From positions 1 through 8,608 of the forward strand of contig JAYUGL010000322.1 of NCBI GenBank assembly GCA_043738385.1: a stretch of 8,608 bases of DNA, written 5' to 3'. Position 1 is the first letter of the stretch. Each line of letters starts with the position of its first letter. Shown piece by piece: positions 1 to 6,524 of the stretch. The notes below the pieces were generated by a model. It worked only from the letters and a program-made list of their open reading frames with translations, made no database searches and had not been told where the DNA came from. The DNA comes from JANYCD01 sp043738385 (GTDB taxonomy: Bacteria; Pseudomonadota; Gammaproteobacteria; Burkholderiales; Rhodocyclaceae). A program made the translations under genes and the position numbers.

Positions 1-1
1 C

Positions 2-367
2 GGGCAGGAGAACCGCGGACTCGAATACATGTTCATCATGATGAACGCCGCGCGCTATGCCGTGGGTACCCAAGGTATAGCGATCGCCCAGCGCGCGTAC
101 CAAAAGGCCGCTGCGTTCGCCAAAGACCGGGTTCAGTCCCGTCCGGTAGACGGCTCGATTGCGGCCAGCGCGCCGATCATTCATCACCCGGATGTCAAAC
201 GCATGTTGATGACGATGCGTGCCTACACGGAAGGCTGCCGTGCCATGGCTTCGGTCTGCGACTTCATCAGCAGCAGCATGCGGCGCACGTCGGGATGGCG
301 AATGATCGCTACCTTGCCGCCGCCCTTGATGCCAAGCTCGGCACCCTGCACGCGATCCTTTGCATAG
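2..367 (+). CDS. Acyl-CoA dehydrogenase, internal fragment (paralogue 1), broken at both ends
   Basis: The frame is open from base 2, so the gene begins before the window. Residues from GQENRGLEYMF through HHPDVKRMLMTMRAYTEG to about CRAMA (base 250) match the middle domain and start of the C-terminal helical domain of the long (about 600 aa) FadE-like acyl-CoA dehydrogenases, FAD enzymes that put a 2,3 double bond into acyl-CoA. After about base 250 the frame continues to a TAG at 365-367, but the residues there (about 39) are only the antisense reading of the minus-strand dehydrogenase and have no family likeness. The N-terminal and FAD-binding parts lie outside the window, and the C-terminal part with the catalytic glutamate is missing. 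The fragment is clearly a different gene from the minus-strand copy (AFAKDRVQSRPVDGS versus DYAKDRVQGAELGIK). The first ATG (base 29) is internal and is not a start. The family assignment is firm; whether the broken end is biological is doubtful. Confidence 0.75.
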   Translation, partial: GQENRGLEYMFIMMNAARYAVGTQGIAIAQRAYQKAAAFAKDRVQSRPVDGSIAASAPIIHHPDVKRMLMTMRAYTEGCRAMASVCDFISSSMRRTSGWRMIATLPPPLMPSSAPCTRSFA

Positions 368-462
368 TCCCGCGCGCGCTGGTAAGCGCGCTCGGAAAGG
401 CCGATGCCTTCAACGCCGACCGCGAACCGCGCGGCGTTCATCATGATGAACATGTATTCGAG
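20..462. repeat. Inverted repeat, 35-bp perfect arms (20-54 and 428-462) inside the two dehydrogenase copies
   Basis: Bases 20-54 on the plus strand are identical to the reverse complement of 428-462. Both encode LEYMFIMMNAAR, one of the most conserved stretches of this dehydrogenase family. Outside the arms the copies diverge at many codons, so this reflects two paralogous genes facing each other rather than a duplicated mobile element. No terminal repeats or transposase are seen. Confidence 0.85.
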
Positions 463-1320
463 GCCGCGATTTTCTTCGCCGACCACATAGCCAATCGCGC
501 CGCCATGATCGCCGAAGGCCAGCACGCAGGTGGGGCTGGCGTGGATGCCGAGCTTGTGTTCGAGCGAGACGCAATGCACGTCGTTGCGCGCGCCCGGCGT
601 GCCGTCGGCCTTGAGCACGAACTTCGGCACCACGAACAGGGAGATGCCCTTCACGCCTTCCGGCGCGTCTGGCGTGCGCGCCAGCACCAGATGAATCACG
701 TTGTCCGTCATGTCGTGATCGCCGTAGGTGATGAAGATCTTCTGCCCGAATACCTTGTAGGTGCCGTCGCCCTGCGGCACCGCGCGCGTGCGCACGGCGG
801 CAAGGTCGGACCCGGCCTGCGATTCGGTGAGGTTCATGGTGCCGGTCCATTCGCCGCTGACCATCTTCGGCAGGTAGGCGGATTTCAACGCATCCGAGCC
901 GCGCAACTCGATGGCTTCGATGGCGCCGCGCGTCAGCATCGGGCACAGCGTGAACGAGATGTTGGCGCTGTTCCACATTTCCTCGACCAGGGTCGACACC
1001 AGGCGCGGCAGGCCCTGGCCGCCATGGTCAGGCGAACATGCCAGCGCGTTCCAGCCGCCGGCGACAAACTGTTTGTAGGCGGCGATCCAGCCCGGCGCAG
1101 TTTTTACGACATCGTTTTCAAGCACGACGCCGTTCTGGTCGCCGATCCAGTTCAAGGGCGAGAGAACTCCGGCGGCGAACTTGCCGGCTTCTTCAAGGAT
1201 CGAATCAACGACATCCGGCGAGGCTTCCTCGCAACCGGGCAACTGCACGACCTGCTCCAGACCGGCAAGCTCCTGCAGCACGAATTTCATGTCTCGCAGC
1301 GGGGCGTTGTATTCACTCAT
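223..1320 (-). CDS. Acyl-CoA dehydrogenase, long FadE-like family, C-terminally truncated (paralogue 2)
   Basis: Flavoenzyme that oxidises acyl-CoA to 2-enoyl-CoA in the cytoplasm, passing electrons to electron-transfer flavoprotein. The 365-residue frame starts MSEYNAPLRDM, typical of the family with an extra N-terminal segment. It then has the helical N-domain (about 35-155), the flavin/substrate motif TMNLTESQAGSDLAA (161-175), the beta-domain (KIFITYGDHDMTDNVIHLVL, 194-213), and the beginning of the C-terminal helical domain (GEENRGLEYMFIMMNAAR, 281-298). Family members are about 600 residues; this one stops soon after HPDVRRMLLLMKSQTEAMA (342-360), so the catalytic glutamate region and the C-terminal extension are absent. 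The last five residues (RQPSV) are antisense to the opposing fragment. The start at 1320 is chosen over an in-frame ATG at 1341 because GGAGG lies 8 nt before it. It follows icmF by 81 bp and is probably co-transcribed. The true substrate is unknown; branched or short acyl-CoA is suggested by context. Confidence 0.88.
   Translation of the reverse strand: MSEYNAPLRDMKFVLQELAGLEQVVQLPGCEEASPDVVDSILEEAGKFAAGVLSPLNWIGDQNGVVLENDVVKTAPGWIAAYKQFVAGGWNALACSPDHGGQGLPRLVSTLVEEMWNSANISFTLCPMLTRGAIEAIELRGSDALKSAYLPKMVSGEWTGTMNLTESQAGSDLAAVRTRAVPQGDGTYKVFGQKIFITYGDHDMTDNVIHLVLARTPDAPEGVKGISLFVVPKFVLKADGTPGARNDVHCVSLEHKLGIHASPTCVLAFGDHGGAIGYVVGEENRGLEYMFIMMNAARFAVGVEGIGLSERAYQRARDYAKDRVQGAELGIKGGGKVAIIRHPDVRRMLLLMKSQTEAMARQPSV
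242..249. other. Tail-to-tail junction of two acyl-CoA dehydrogenase fragments at palindrome GCCATGGC
   Basis: Family likeness on the plus strand ends at about 250, and on the minus strand at about 244. The shared bases are the 8-bp palindrome GCCATGGC, read as Ala-Met-Ala on both strands. Both copies stop at the same alignment column (MRAYTEGCRAMA versus MKSQTEAMA). The minus gene then reads five residues of antisense sequence to a TAG at 225-223. Such an inverted join through a short palindrome is typical of amplification or assembly chimeras, but can also arise by a true inversion with deletion. Confidence 0.6.
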
Positions 1321-1328
1321 TTGGTTTT

Positions 1329-1333
1329 CCTCC
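1329..1333 (-). promoter_or_regulatory. Ribosome binding site (GGAGG) of the minus-strand acyl-CoA dehydrogenase
   Basis: GGAGG on the minus strand with an 8-nt spacer to the ATG at 1320-1318. It rules against the ATG at 1341, which would place this site inside the coding region. Confidence 0.75.
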
Positions 1334-1341
1334 AAGTGCAC

Positions 1342-1360
1342 CCCGCGTCTGCGGGATACA
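1342..1360 (-). other. Leader hairpin with shared motif TGTATCCCGC
   Basis: CCCGC (1342-1346) and GCGGG (1351-1355) can pair around a 4-base loop in the gap between icmF and the dehydrogenase. On the minus strand the left flank reads TGTATCCCGC; the same 10 bases occur in the icmF leader at 4729-4720. There is no T-run after the stem, so it does not look like an intrinsic terminator. Function unknown. Confidence 0.3.
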
Positions 1361-1401
1361 CCTGCGATTGGATTTTTAGGGAAATCGAACTGCTTGCGGC
1401 G

Positions 1402-4400
1402 TTACATGTTGCGCCGATATTTGCCGCCGACTTCGTAAAGCGCCGTGGTGATCTGGCCGAGCGAGCAATGACGCACCGCGTCCATCAGTACCGCGAAGAC
1501 GTTGCCGTCTTCGATCACCGTCTGGCGCAGTTTGGCTTGCCAGTGCGGCGCCTCGGGCTTGTTGCGCGCCTGAAAATCGGCGAGACGTTTGAGCTGACCT
1601 TGTTTCTCATCCTCGGTGGATCGCGCCAGCTCGATCTCGGGCTGCGCGCTGCCCTTGGGATTGAGGAAGGTATTCACGCCGATGATCGGGTAGGAACCAT
1701 CGTGTTTCTTGTGCTCGTAATAAAGCGACTCTTCCTGGATCTTGCCGCGCTGATAGCCGGTTTCCATCGCGCCAAGAACGCCGCCGCGCGACGAGATGGC
1801 ATCGAACTCCTTGAGCACCGCCTCTTCCACCAGCTCGGTAAGTTCATCGATGATGAACGCGCCCTGGTTGGGATTCTCGTTTCTGGCCATGCCGAATTCG
1901 CGGTTGATGATGAGCTGAATCGCCATCGCCCGGCGCACGCTTTCTTCGGTTGGCGTGGTCACCGCTTCGTCGTAGGCGTTGGTGTGCAGGCTGTTGCAGT
2001 TGTCATAGATGGCGAGCAGTGCTTGCAGCGTGGTGCGGATGTCGTTGAAATCCATCTCCTGCGCATGCAGCGAACGCCCTGAGGTCTGCACGTGATACTT
2101 GAGTTTCTGGCTGCGATCATTGGCGCCGTACTTGTTCTTCATCGCCACCGCCCAGATGCGACGCGCGACGCGGCCGATCACCGAGTATTCCGGATCCATG
2201 CCGTTGGAGAAAAAGAACGACAGGTTTGGCGCGAAATCGTCGATCTGCATGCCACGCGCCAGATAGCTCTCGACGTAGGTAAAACCGTTGGTCAGCGTAA
2301 ACGCAAGCTGGCTGATTGGGTTCGCGCCCGCTTCGGCGATGTGATAACCGGAAATCGACACCGAGTAGAAATTCTGCACCTGGTGGTGCACGAAGAACTC
2401 CTGGATATCGCCCATCATCTTGAGTGCAAACTCGGTGGAGAAGATGCAGGTGTTCTGCCCCTGGTCTTCCTTGAGAATGTCGGCCTGCACCGTGCCGCGC
2501 ACCGATGACAACGTCCACGCGCGAATCTTCGCGGCTTCATCTTCGGTCGGATCGCGACCATTGTCGGCGCGGAACTTGTCCATCTGCTGGTCGATCGCCG
2601 TGTTGAAGAAGAAGGCGAGGAGGATCGGCGCCGGGCCGTTGATGGTCATCGACACCGAGGTGGTCGGCGACGCCAGGTCGAAGCCCGAGTAGAGCACGTT
2701 CATGTCGTCCAGCGTCGCGATCGAGACACCGGAATTGCCGATCTTGCCGTAGATGTCCGGCCGCAGATCGGGGTCACAGCCGTAAAGGGTCACCGAGTCG
2801 AAGGCGGTGGACAGACGATGCGCCGGCATGCCCTTGGAAACATTCTTGAAGCGGCGGTTGGTGCGGAAAGCATCGCCTTCACCAGCAAACATGCGGGTCG
2901 GGTCTTCGCCCTCGCGCTTGAAGGCGAAGACGCCTGCGGTGAACGGGAAGGAACCGGGAACATTTTCCTTCATCAGGAATTTCAGCGTCTCGCCATCATC
3001 CTCGAAGCTCGGCAATGCGACCTTGCGGATTTTGGTGCCGGAGAGCGACTCGCTGGTCAGCGCGGTGCGAATTTCCTTGTCGCGAATCTTCACCACGTAT
3101 TCGTCGGCGGCGTAGAGCTCGCGCGTCTTGGGCCACTGATCAATGAGTTTCTTGGAATGCGCGGTCAGCTCGCTGTCCTTCGACGCAATCAATTCGCCGA
3201 AATCGCCGGCATTCTTGCCGTTTTGCTCGAACAGTGCCTTGGCGATCCGCAGCGACTGGCGTTCGCGGGCGACCCAGGATTGCTCGCCGACATGCTTGTG
3301 ATAGCCACGCACAGACTCAGAAATTTCAGCGAGATAACGGGTGCGCTCCGGCGGCACGATGGCATGGCCATGCGACGAAGACTTGACCGTGACGACTGGG
3401 AGCAAGCCCTTCTGCGTCTTCAAGCCACGTTCCTTCAAGCGTGCAATCAACGCTTGATACAGCGCGGTCACGCCGTCGTCGTTGAAGCGGCTGGCCTGGG
3501 TGCCGAATATCGGCATGTCTTCGGTCGGCGTGGTGAACAGTTCGCGATTGCGTTGATACTGCTTGCGCACGTCGCGCAGCGCATCTTCGGCACCCTTGCG
3601 GTCGAATTTGTTGATGGCGACGAAGTCGGCAAAGTCGAGCATGTCGATCTTCTCCAACTGGCTGGCGGCGCCGAATTCGGGCGTCATGACATAGAGCGAC
3701 TGATCGACGAACGGCACGATCGCCGCATTGCCTTGGCCGATACCGGAGGTTTCGACAATCACCAGATCAAAGCCGGATATGCGGCAGGCGGCAATGACCT
3801 CGGGCAGCGCCGCGGAAATTTCGCTGGCGCCATCGCGTGTCGCCAGCGAGCGCATGTAAATGTTGGGATGCTCGATGGCGTTCATGCGGATGCGATCGCC
3901 GAGCAGTGCGCCGCCGGTGCGCTTGCGCGAAGGGTCGATGGAGATGATCGCGATCTTGAGTTTGTCGCTCTGGTCAATGCGCATGCGCAATACCAGTTCG
4001 TCGGTGAGCGAGCTCTTGCCGGCGCCGCCGGTACCGGTAATGCCCAGTGCCAGCGTCTTGATCGGCACGGCAGCATCGCGGACGGCTTTTTTGATCTCGT
4101 CGCCGTATGCGCCGTTTTCCAGCGCGGTAATCACTTGTGCAAGCATGCGGCGATCACCGGACTTCAGTGCGTCGACAACTTTGGCCGGCTTCGGGGCAAA
4201 CTCCGCCAGATTGAAATCGGTGCGCTCCATGAGATCGTTGATCATGCCTTGCAGGCCCATCACCGCGCCGTCTTCCGGCGAATAGATGCGGGTGACGCCG
4301 TAGTTCTGCAGATCGCGAATTTCGGCCGGCACGATCACGCCGCCGCCGCCACCGAACACCTTGATGTGGCCGGCGCCGGCTTCTTTGAGCAGGTCGATCA

Positions 4401-4665
4401 TGTACTTGAAGTACTCGTTATGACCGCCCTGGTAAGAGGTGATCGAGATGCCTTGTACGTCTTCCTGCAAGGCGGCGTTCACGATCTCGCCGACCGAACG
4501 GTTGTGGCCAAGGTGAATGACTTCCGCGCCGGTCGATTGCAAAATGCGACGCATGATGTTGATCGAGGCGTCGTGTCCATCGAACAGCGCCGCGGCCGTG
4601 ATGAAGCGGACCTTGTTTTTGGCCGCGTAGGGCACCAGCTTCTTGGTAATGCTGAGATCAGTCAT
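1402..4665 (-). CDS. icmF: Fused isobutyryl-CoA mutase IcmF (B12 domain, G-protein chaperone, mutase)
   Basis: Adenosylcobalamin enzyme interconverting isobutyryl-CoA and n-butyryl-CoA; some homologues also act on isovaleryl-/pivalyl-CoA. The 1087 residues match the usual length and order. First is the B12-binding domain (about 18-150) with DGHDASIN (29-36, His31 the likely cobalt ligand) and GGGGG (105-109). Next is a MeaI-type GTPase (about 200-420) with Walker A GTGGAGKS (211-218), the VIVETSGIGQ segment (302-311) and NKFD (352-355). A linker leads to the (beta/alpha)8 mutase (about 560-1087) with catalytic GYH (His775). Aligning to methylmalonyl-CoA mutase by eye, its Tyr89 and Arg207 become Phe593 (MFAGEG) and Gln737 (GQNTC), the Phe/Gln pair of isobutyryl-CoA mutases, so it is not a methylmalonyl-CoA mutase. 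The start at 4665 has GGAGA 7 nt upstream. It sits third in a probable minus-strand operon between a CitE-like lyase and an acyl-CoA dehydrogenase. Confidence 0.95.
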   Translation of the reverse strand: MTDLSITKKLVPYAAKNKVRFITAAALFDGHDASINIMRRILQSTGAEVIHLGHNRSVGEIVNAALQEDVQGISITSYQGGHNEYFKYMIDLLKEAGAGHIKVFGGGGGVIVPAEIRDLQNYGVTRIYSPEDGAVMGLQGMINDLMERTDFNLAEFAPKPAKVVDALKSGDRRMLAQVITALENGAYGDEIKKAVRDAAVPIKTLALGITGTGGAGKSSLTDELVLRMRIDQSDKLKIAIISIDPSRKRTGGALLGDRIRMNAIEHPNIYMRSLATRDGASEISAALPEVIAACRISGFDLVIVETSGIGQGNAAIVPFVDQSLYVMTPEFGAASQLEKIDMLDFADFVAINKFDRKGAEDALRDVRKQYQRNRELFTTPTEDMPIFGTQASRFNDDGVTALYQALIARLKERGLKTQKGLLPVVTVKSSSHGHAIVPPERTRYLAEISESVRGYHKHVGEQSWVARERQSLRIAKALFEQNGKNAGDFGELIASKDSELTAHSKKLIDQWPKTRELYAADEYVVKIRDKEIRTALTSESLSGTKIRKVALPSFEDDGETLKFLMKENVPGSFPFTAGVFAFKREGEDPTRMFAGEGDAFRTNRRFKNVSKGMPAHRLSTAFDSVTLYGCDPDLRPDIYGKIGNSGVSIATLDDMNVLYSGFDLASPTTSVSMTINGPAPILLAFFFNTAIDQQMDKFRADNGRDPTEDEAAKIRAWTLSSVRGTVQADILKEDQGQNTCIFSTEFALKMMGDIQEFFVHHQVQNFYSVSISGYHIAEAGANPISQLAFTLTNGFTYVESYLARGMQIDDFAPNLSFFFSNGMDPEYSVIGRVARRIWAVAMKNKYGANDRSQKLKYHVQTSGRSLHAQEMDFNDIRTTLQALLAIYDNCNSLHTNAYDEAVTTPTEESVRRAMAIQLIINREFGMARNENPNQGAFIIDELTELVEEAVLKEFDAISSRGGVLGAMETGYQRGKIQEESLYYEHKKHDGSYPIIGVNTFLNPKGSAQPEIELARSTEDEKQGQLKRLADFQARNKPEAPHWQAKLRQTVIEDGNVFAVLMDAVRHCSLGQITTALYEVGGKYRRNM

Positions 4666-4805
4666 GTCTCATTCTCCGATTCAATGCTTTTTCGCGGCAT
4701 GCCCAGTCTCTTTGGGCCCGCGGGATACATCGCCCTGACATGCGTCAGCCAAATTTATGGGCAGCGCAAACGCCAGGCGCCGCACCGTAGTTTACTCGCT
4801 GTGCG
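4666..4805 (-). other. Intergenic leader of icmF with small hairpins
   Basis: The 140-bp gap between the CitE-like gene and icmF holds the icmF Shine-Dalgarno (GGAGA, 4677-4673). Two short inverted repeats are present: GCCCA/TGGGC (4701-4705 and 4713-4717, 7-base loop) and CTGAC/GTCAG (4735-4739 and 4744-4748, 4-base spacer). There are also overlapping palindromes GGGCCC and CCCGCGGG (4714-4724). None is followed by a T-run on the minus strand, so a terminator is not supported. The size and content do not allow a cobalamin riboswitch to be called. An operator or internal promoter is possible but not shown. Confidence 0.35.
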
Positions 4806-5720
4806 CTACCGGGGAAAGCGGGCGGCGAGTTCCAGAATGCGTTGCGCCTGTTTCAGATGCGGCATGTCGAGCATCTTGCCTTCCAGGCCGACGGTGCCCA
4901 AACCCGGATTGCTGGCAAACACGTCAACCACGCGCTTCGACCATGCCACCTCTTCTTCGCTGGGCGAGAAGGCCTGGTTGATGATCTCAATTTGGTTGGG
5001 ATGAATCGCGATCTTTCCCGTAAATCCCGACCGCCGGGCAAACTTTGAATCGGCTTCCAGCCCGGCCGAGTCGGAAAAATTCGACCAGATCGTGTCGATG
5101 GGCTGCACGTCGGCCGCCACGGCACCCGCCAGGCACAGGGCGCGGGCCAGTTGATAAACGGTGTCGTACTCGCCATCGGGACGGCGGTTGGTACTGGCGC
5201 CCAGTGCGGCGGCAATGTCTTCCGCGCCCCAGGTGAGGCCGGCCAGACGTGGGCTGCATCCGGCATAGCCGCCAAGAGTGAACAATGCCGCAGGGGTTTC
5301 GGTGGCTACCGGCATGATGCGAATCGAGCCTTGCGGGATGCCTTCGCGGACTTCCAGCGCATCAAGATAGTGCGAAAGCTTGGTGACATCCTGGGCAGAA
5401 AATACCTTGGGCAACATCAATCCATCCGGCGCACCGGCAACGACCATCAGGTCGAGCAGCGCAGCCGGCGTGGTCAGCGGGTTGATCCGCACCCACAATT
5501 TCTGGCGACTGCGATCCGGCCGCGACTTCAGGTATTCGAGCACCATGCCGCGCGCGATGTGGGTTCGCGACGGGGCCACCGCATCCTCAAGGTCAAGGAT
5601 CAGGGCATCGGCGGGCGACGAAATGCTCTTTTCGAGCTTGCGTTCGCTGTCGCCGGGCACAAACAACATCGAGCGCAGCGGCGCACTCTTGGCACCAGCG
5701 TTGAGTTCAGGAGTCGACAT
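4806..5720 (-). CDS. HpcH/HpaI aldolase / citrate lyase beta-like (CitE-like) acyl-CoA lyase
   Basis: Mg-dependent TIM-barrel enzyme of the CitE/malyl-CoA lyase family, which cleaves or forms C-C bonds (or hydrolyses the thioester) in hydroxyacyl-CoAs such as malyl-, beta-methylmalyl- or citramalyl-CoA. The 304 residues match the family length. Visible motifs are RSMLFVPGDSERKLEKS (16-32), LILDLEDAVAP (40-50), WVRINPL with the conserved Arg78, PVATETPAA with metal-ligand Glu141, GLTWGAEDIAAALGA with Asp168, and KIAIHPNQ (236-243). The C-terminal part ends LEGKMLDMPHLKQAQRIL, common in free-standing CitE-like proteins. I start it at 5720 (MSTPELNAG) because GAGGA lies 4 nt upstream; an ATG at 5765 in the same frame lacks a ribosome site. 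A MaoC hydratase lies 63 bp upstream. Such hydratase-lyase pairs serve mesaconyl-CoA/methylmalyl-CoA or itaconyl-CoA/citramalyl-CoA turnover. The exact substrate cannot be read from sequence. Confidence 0.88.
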   Translation of the reverse strand: MSTPELNAGAKSAPLRSMLFVPGDSERKLEKSISSPADALILDLEDAVAPSRTHIARGMVLEYLKSRPDRSRQKLWVRINPLTTPAALLDLMVVAGAPDGLMLPKVFSAQDVTKLSHYLDALEVREGIPQGSIRIMPVATETPAALFTLGGYAGCSPRLAGLTWGAEDIAAALGASTNRRPDGEYDTVYQLARALCLAGAVAADVQPIDTIWSNFSDSAGLEADSKFARRSGFTGKIAIHPNQIEIINQAFSPSEEEVAWSKRVVDVFASNPGLGTVGLEGKMLDMPHLKQAQRILELAARFPR

Positions 5721-5737
5721 GATTTCCTCAGCTTCCT

Positions 5738-5757
5738 GGGGAACGAATTGCGTCCCC
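5738..5757 (-). other. Leader hairpin upstream of the CitE-like gene
   Basis: GGGGA-(A)-CG (5738-5745) can pair with CGTCCCC (5751-5757) around AATTG, giving a 7-bp GC-rich stem with one bulged base. It lies between the MaoC stop and the CitE-like ribosome site. No T-run follows, so it could be an mRNA-stability or spacing element rather than a terminator. It would be coding if the 5765 ATG were used. Confidence 0.35.
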
Positions 5758-5783
5758 ATGGTCATGAAACATGATGCGGCGTG

Positions 5784-6242
5784 TTATTTCCCGGCGGGAA
5801 GACGGTACATCAGCGCTACCCGCTTGCAGATCGCGACCATTTCATCGCGCTGGTTGAAGGCCTCATGCTGAAACACCACAATCCCGTTGTTCGGCCGCGA
5901 CTTGCTTTCGCGTTTTTCAAGCACCTTGGATTCGACGTGCAGGGTATCGCCGGCGAACACCGGCTTGGGGAAGCGTACTTCGTCCCAGCCGAGATTGCCG
6001 ACCGTGGTGCCCAGTGTCGTGTCACCGACCGAAATCCCGACCATCAATCCGAGCGTGAACACACTGTTCATTAGCGGCTTGCCGAACTCGGTGGTCTTGG
6101 CATATTCGGCGTCAATGTGGATCGCCGCCGGGTTATGCGTCATGGTGCTAAACAACAAATTGTCGGTTTCCGTCACCGTGCGACGAATGTCATGCTTGAA
6201 AACCTGCCCGATTTCGAACTGCTCGAAATACAACCCTGCCAT
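5784..6242 (-). CDS. MaoC-like (R)-hydratase/dehydratase, single hot-dog domain
   Basis: A 152-residue hot-dog-fold protein of the MaoC family, which adds water to 2-enoyl-CoAs or removes it from 3-hydroxyacyl-CoAs. The central helix and hydratase-2 region is FSTMTHNPAAIHIDAEYA (31-48), followed by TTEFGKPLMNSVFTLGLM (50-67), the core strand LGWDEVRFPKPVFAGDTL (84-101) and a C-terminal RVALMYRLP. Aligned to the PhaJ-type motif (S-E-D-F-N-P-L-H), His42 is conserved, but the catalytic Asp position holds Asn37. The length is that of a stand-alone domain. The ATG at 6242 has AGGAGA with an 8-nt spacer. It is the first gene of the minus-strand run, 63 bp before the CitE-like lyase, suggesting that it supplies the hydroxyacyl-CoA the lyase cleaves. 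Mesaconyl-CoA or itaconyl-CoA hydration are the best guesses from context; neither is proven. Confidence 0.85.
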   Translation of the reverse strand: MAGLYFEQFEIGQVFKHDIRRTVTETDNLLFSTMTHNPAAIHIDAEYAKTTEFGKPLMNSVFTLGLMVGISVGDTTLGTTVGNLGWDEVRFPKPVFAGDTLHVESKVLEKRESKSRPNNGIVVFQHEAFNQRDEMVAICKRVALMYRLPAGK

Positions 6243-6268
6243 GGTTAATTTCTCCTCTGATCGCGATT

Positions 6269-6298
6269 CTTATATGGGCAACACCCACGCATAGTGAA
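6269..6298 (-). promoter_or_regulatory. Candidate sigma70 promoter for the minus-strand operon
   Basis: On the minus strand TTCACT (6298-6293) and TATAAG (6274-6269) are separated by 18 nt, giving 4/6 and 5/6 matches to consensus. Transcription would start near 6262, only about 20 nt before the maoC ATG but just outside its AGGAGA site. Weak evidence, read by eye. Confidence 0.35.
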
Positions 6299-6494
6299 TT
6301 CGTGTGCTTACATACTTATTGTAACCCATCACCGTAGTTCGATTGGATGGCGGCAGGGTGACGCTGATGTCGCCGACGGCTGGTCATGGTCATATAATGG
6401 GCAAAACAATTCGAACAGAAAAGGGTCTGAAGGAGGACTTCGCCCACAGTCAATTTTGGTCATCGTCGCAGTGCATTTAGCGGTGTACGGCGTC

Positions 6495-6524
6495 TTGACA
6501 AAAATTACTTCGTTAGTGTATGGT
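6495..6524 (+). promoter_or_regulatory. Candidate sigma70 promoter for the HMGCS-like/thiolase pair
   Basis: A perfect -35 TTGACA (6495-6500) is followed after 18 nt by TATGGT (6519-6524, 4/6). Transcription would begin near 6531, about 70 nt before the coding start. It is the best promoter-like sequence in the window. Confidence 0.55.

Noticed and set aside
1..462. Insertion sequence or transposon end, suggested by the inverted repeat at the left end
   Set aside because: Both arms are coding sequence for the same conserved enzyme motif; no transposase, terminal repeats or target duplication are visible.
295..2082. Long open plus-strand frame of almost 600 codons opposite the dehydrogenase and icmF
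   Set aside because: It is antisense to two well-recognised genes, crosses their boundary, is rich in Arg/His/Ala as expected of a reverse reading of GC-rich codons, and resembles no known family.
1402..4665. Methylmalonyl-CoA mutase
   Set aside because: The fused B12-GTPase-mutase order and the Phe593/Gln737 pair are those of IcmF; methylmalonyl-CoA mutases have Tyr and Arg there.
4701..4717. Rho-independent terminator between the CitE-like gene and icmF
   Set aside because: Stem of 5 bp with no following T-run on either strand.
4666..4805. Cobalamin riboswitch upstream of icmF
   Set aside because: The gap is only 140 bp, lies within an operon, and I cannot find a B12-box-like conserved segment or the multi-stem layout.
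2818..5004. Open plus-strand frame of 728 codons opposite icmF and the CitE-like gene
   Set aside because: Mirror reading of high-GC third positions; no motif, and it spans the non-coding gap between the two real genes.
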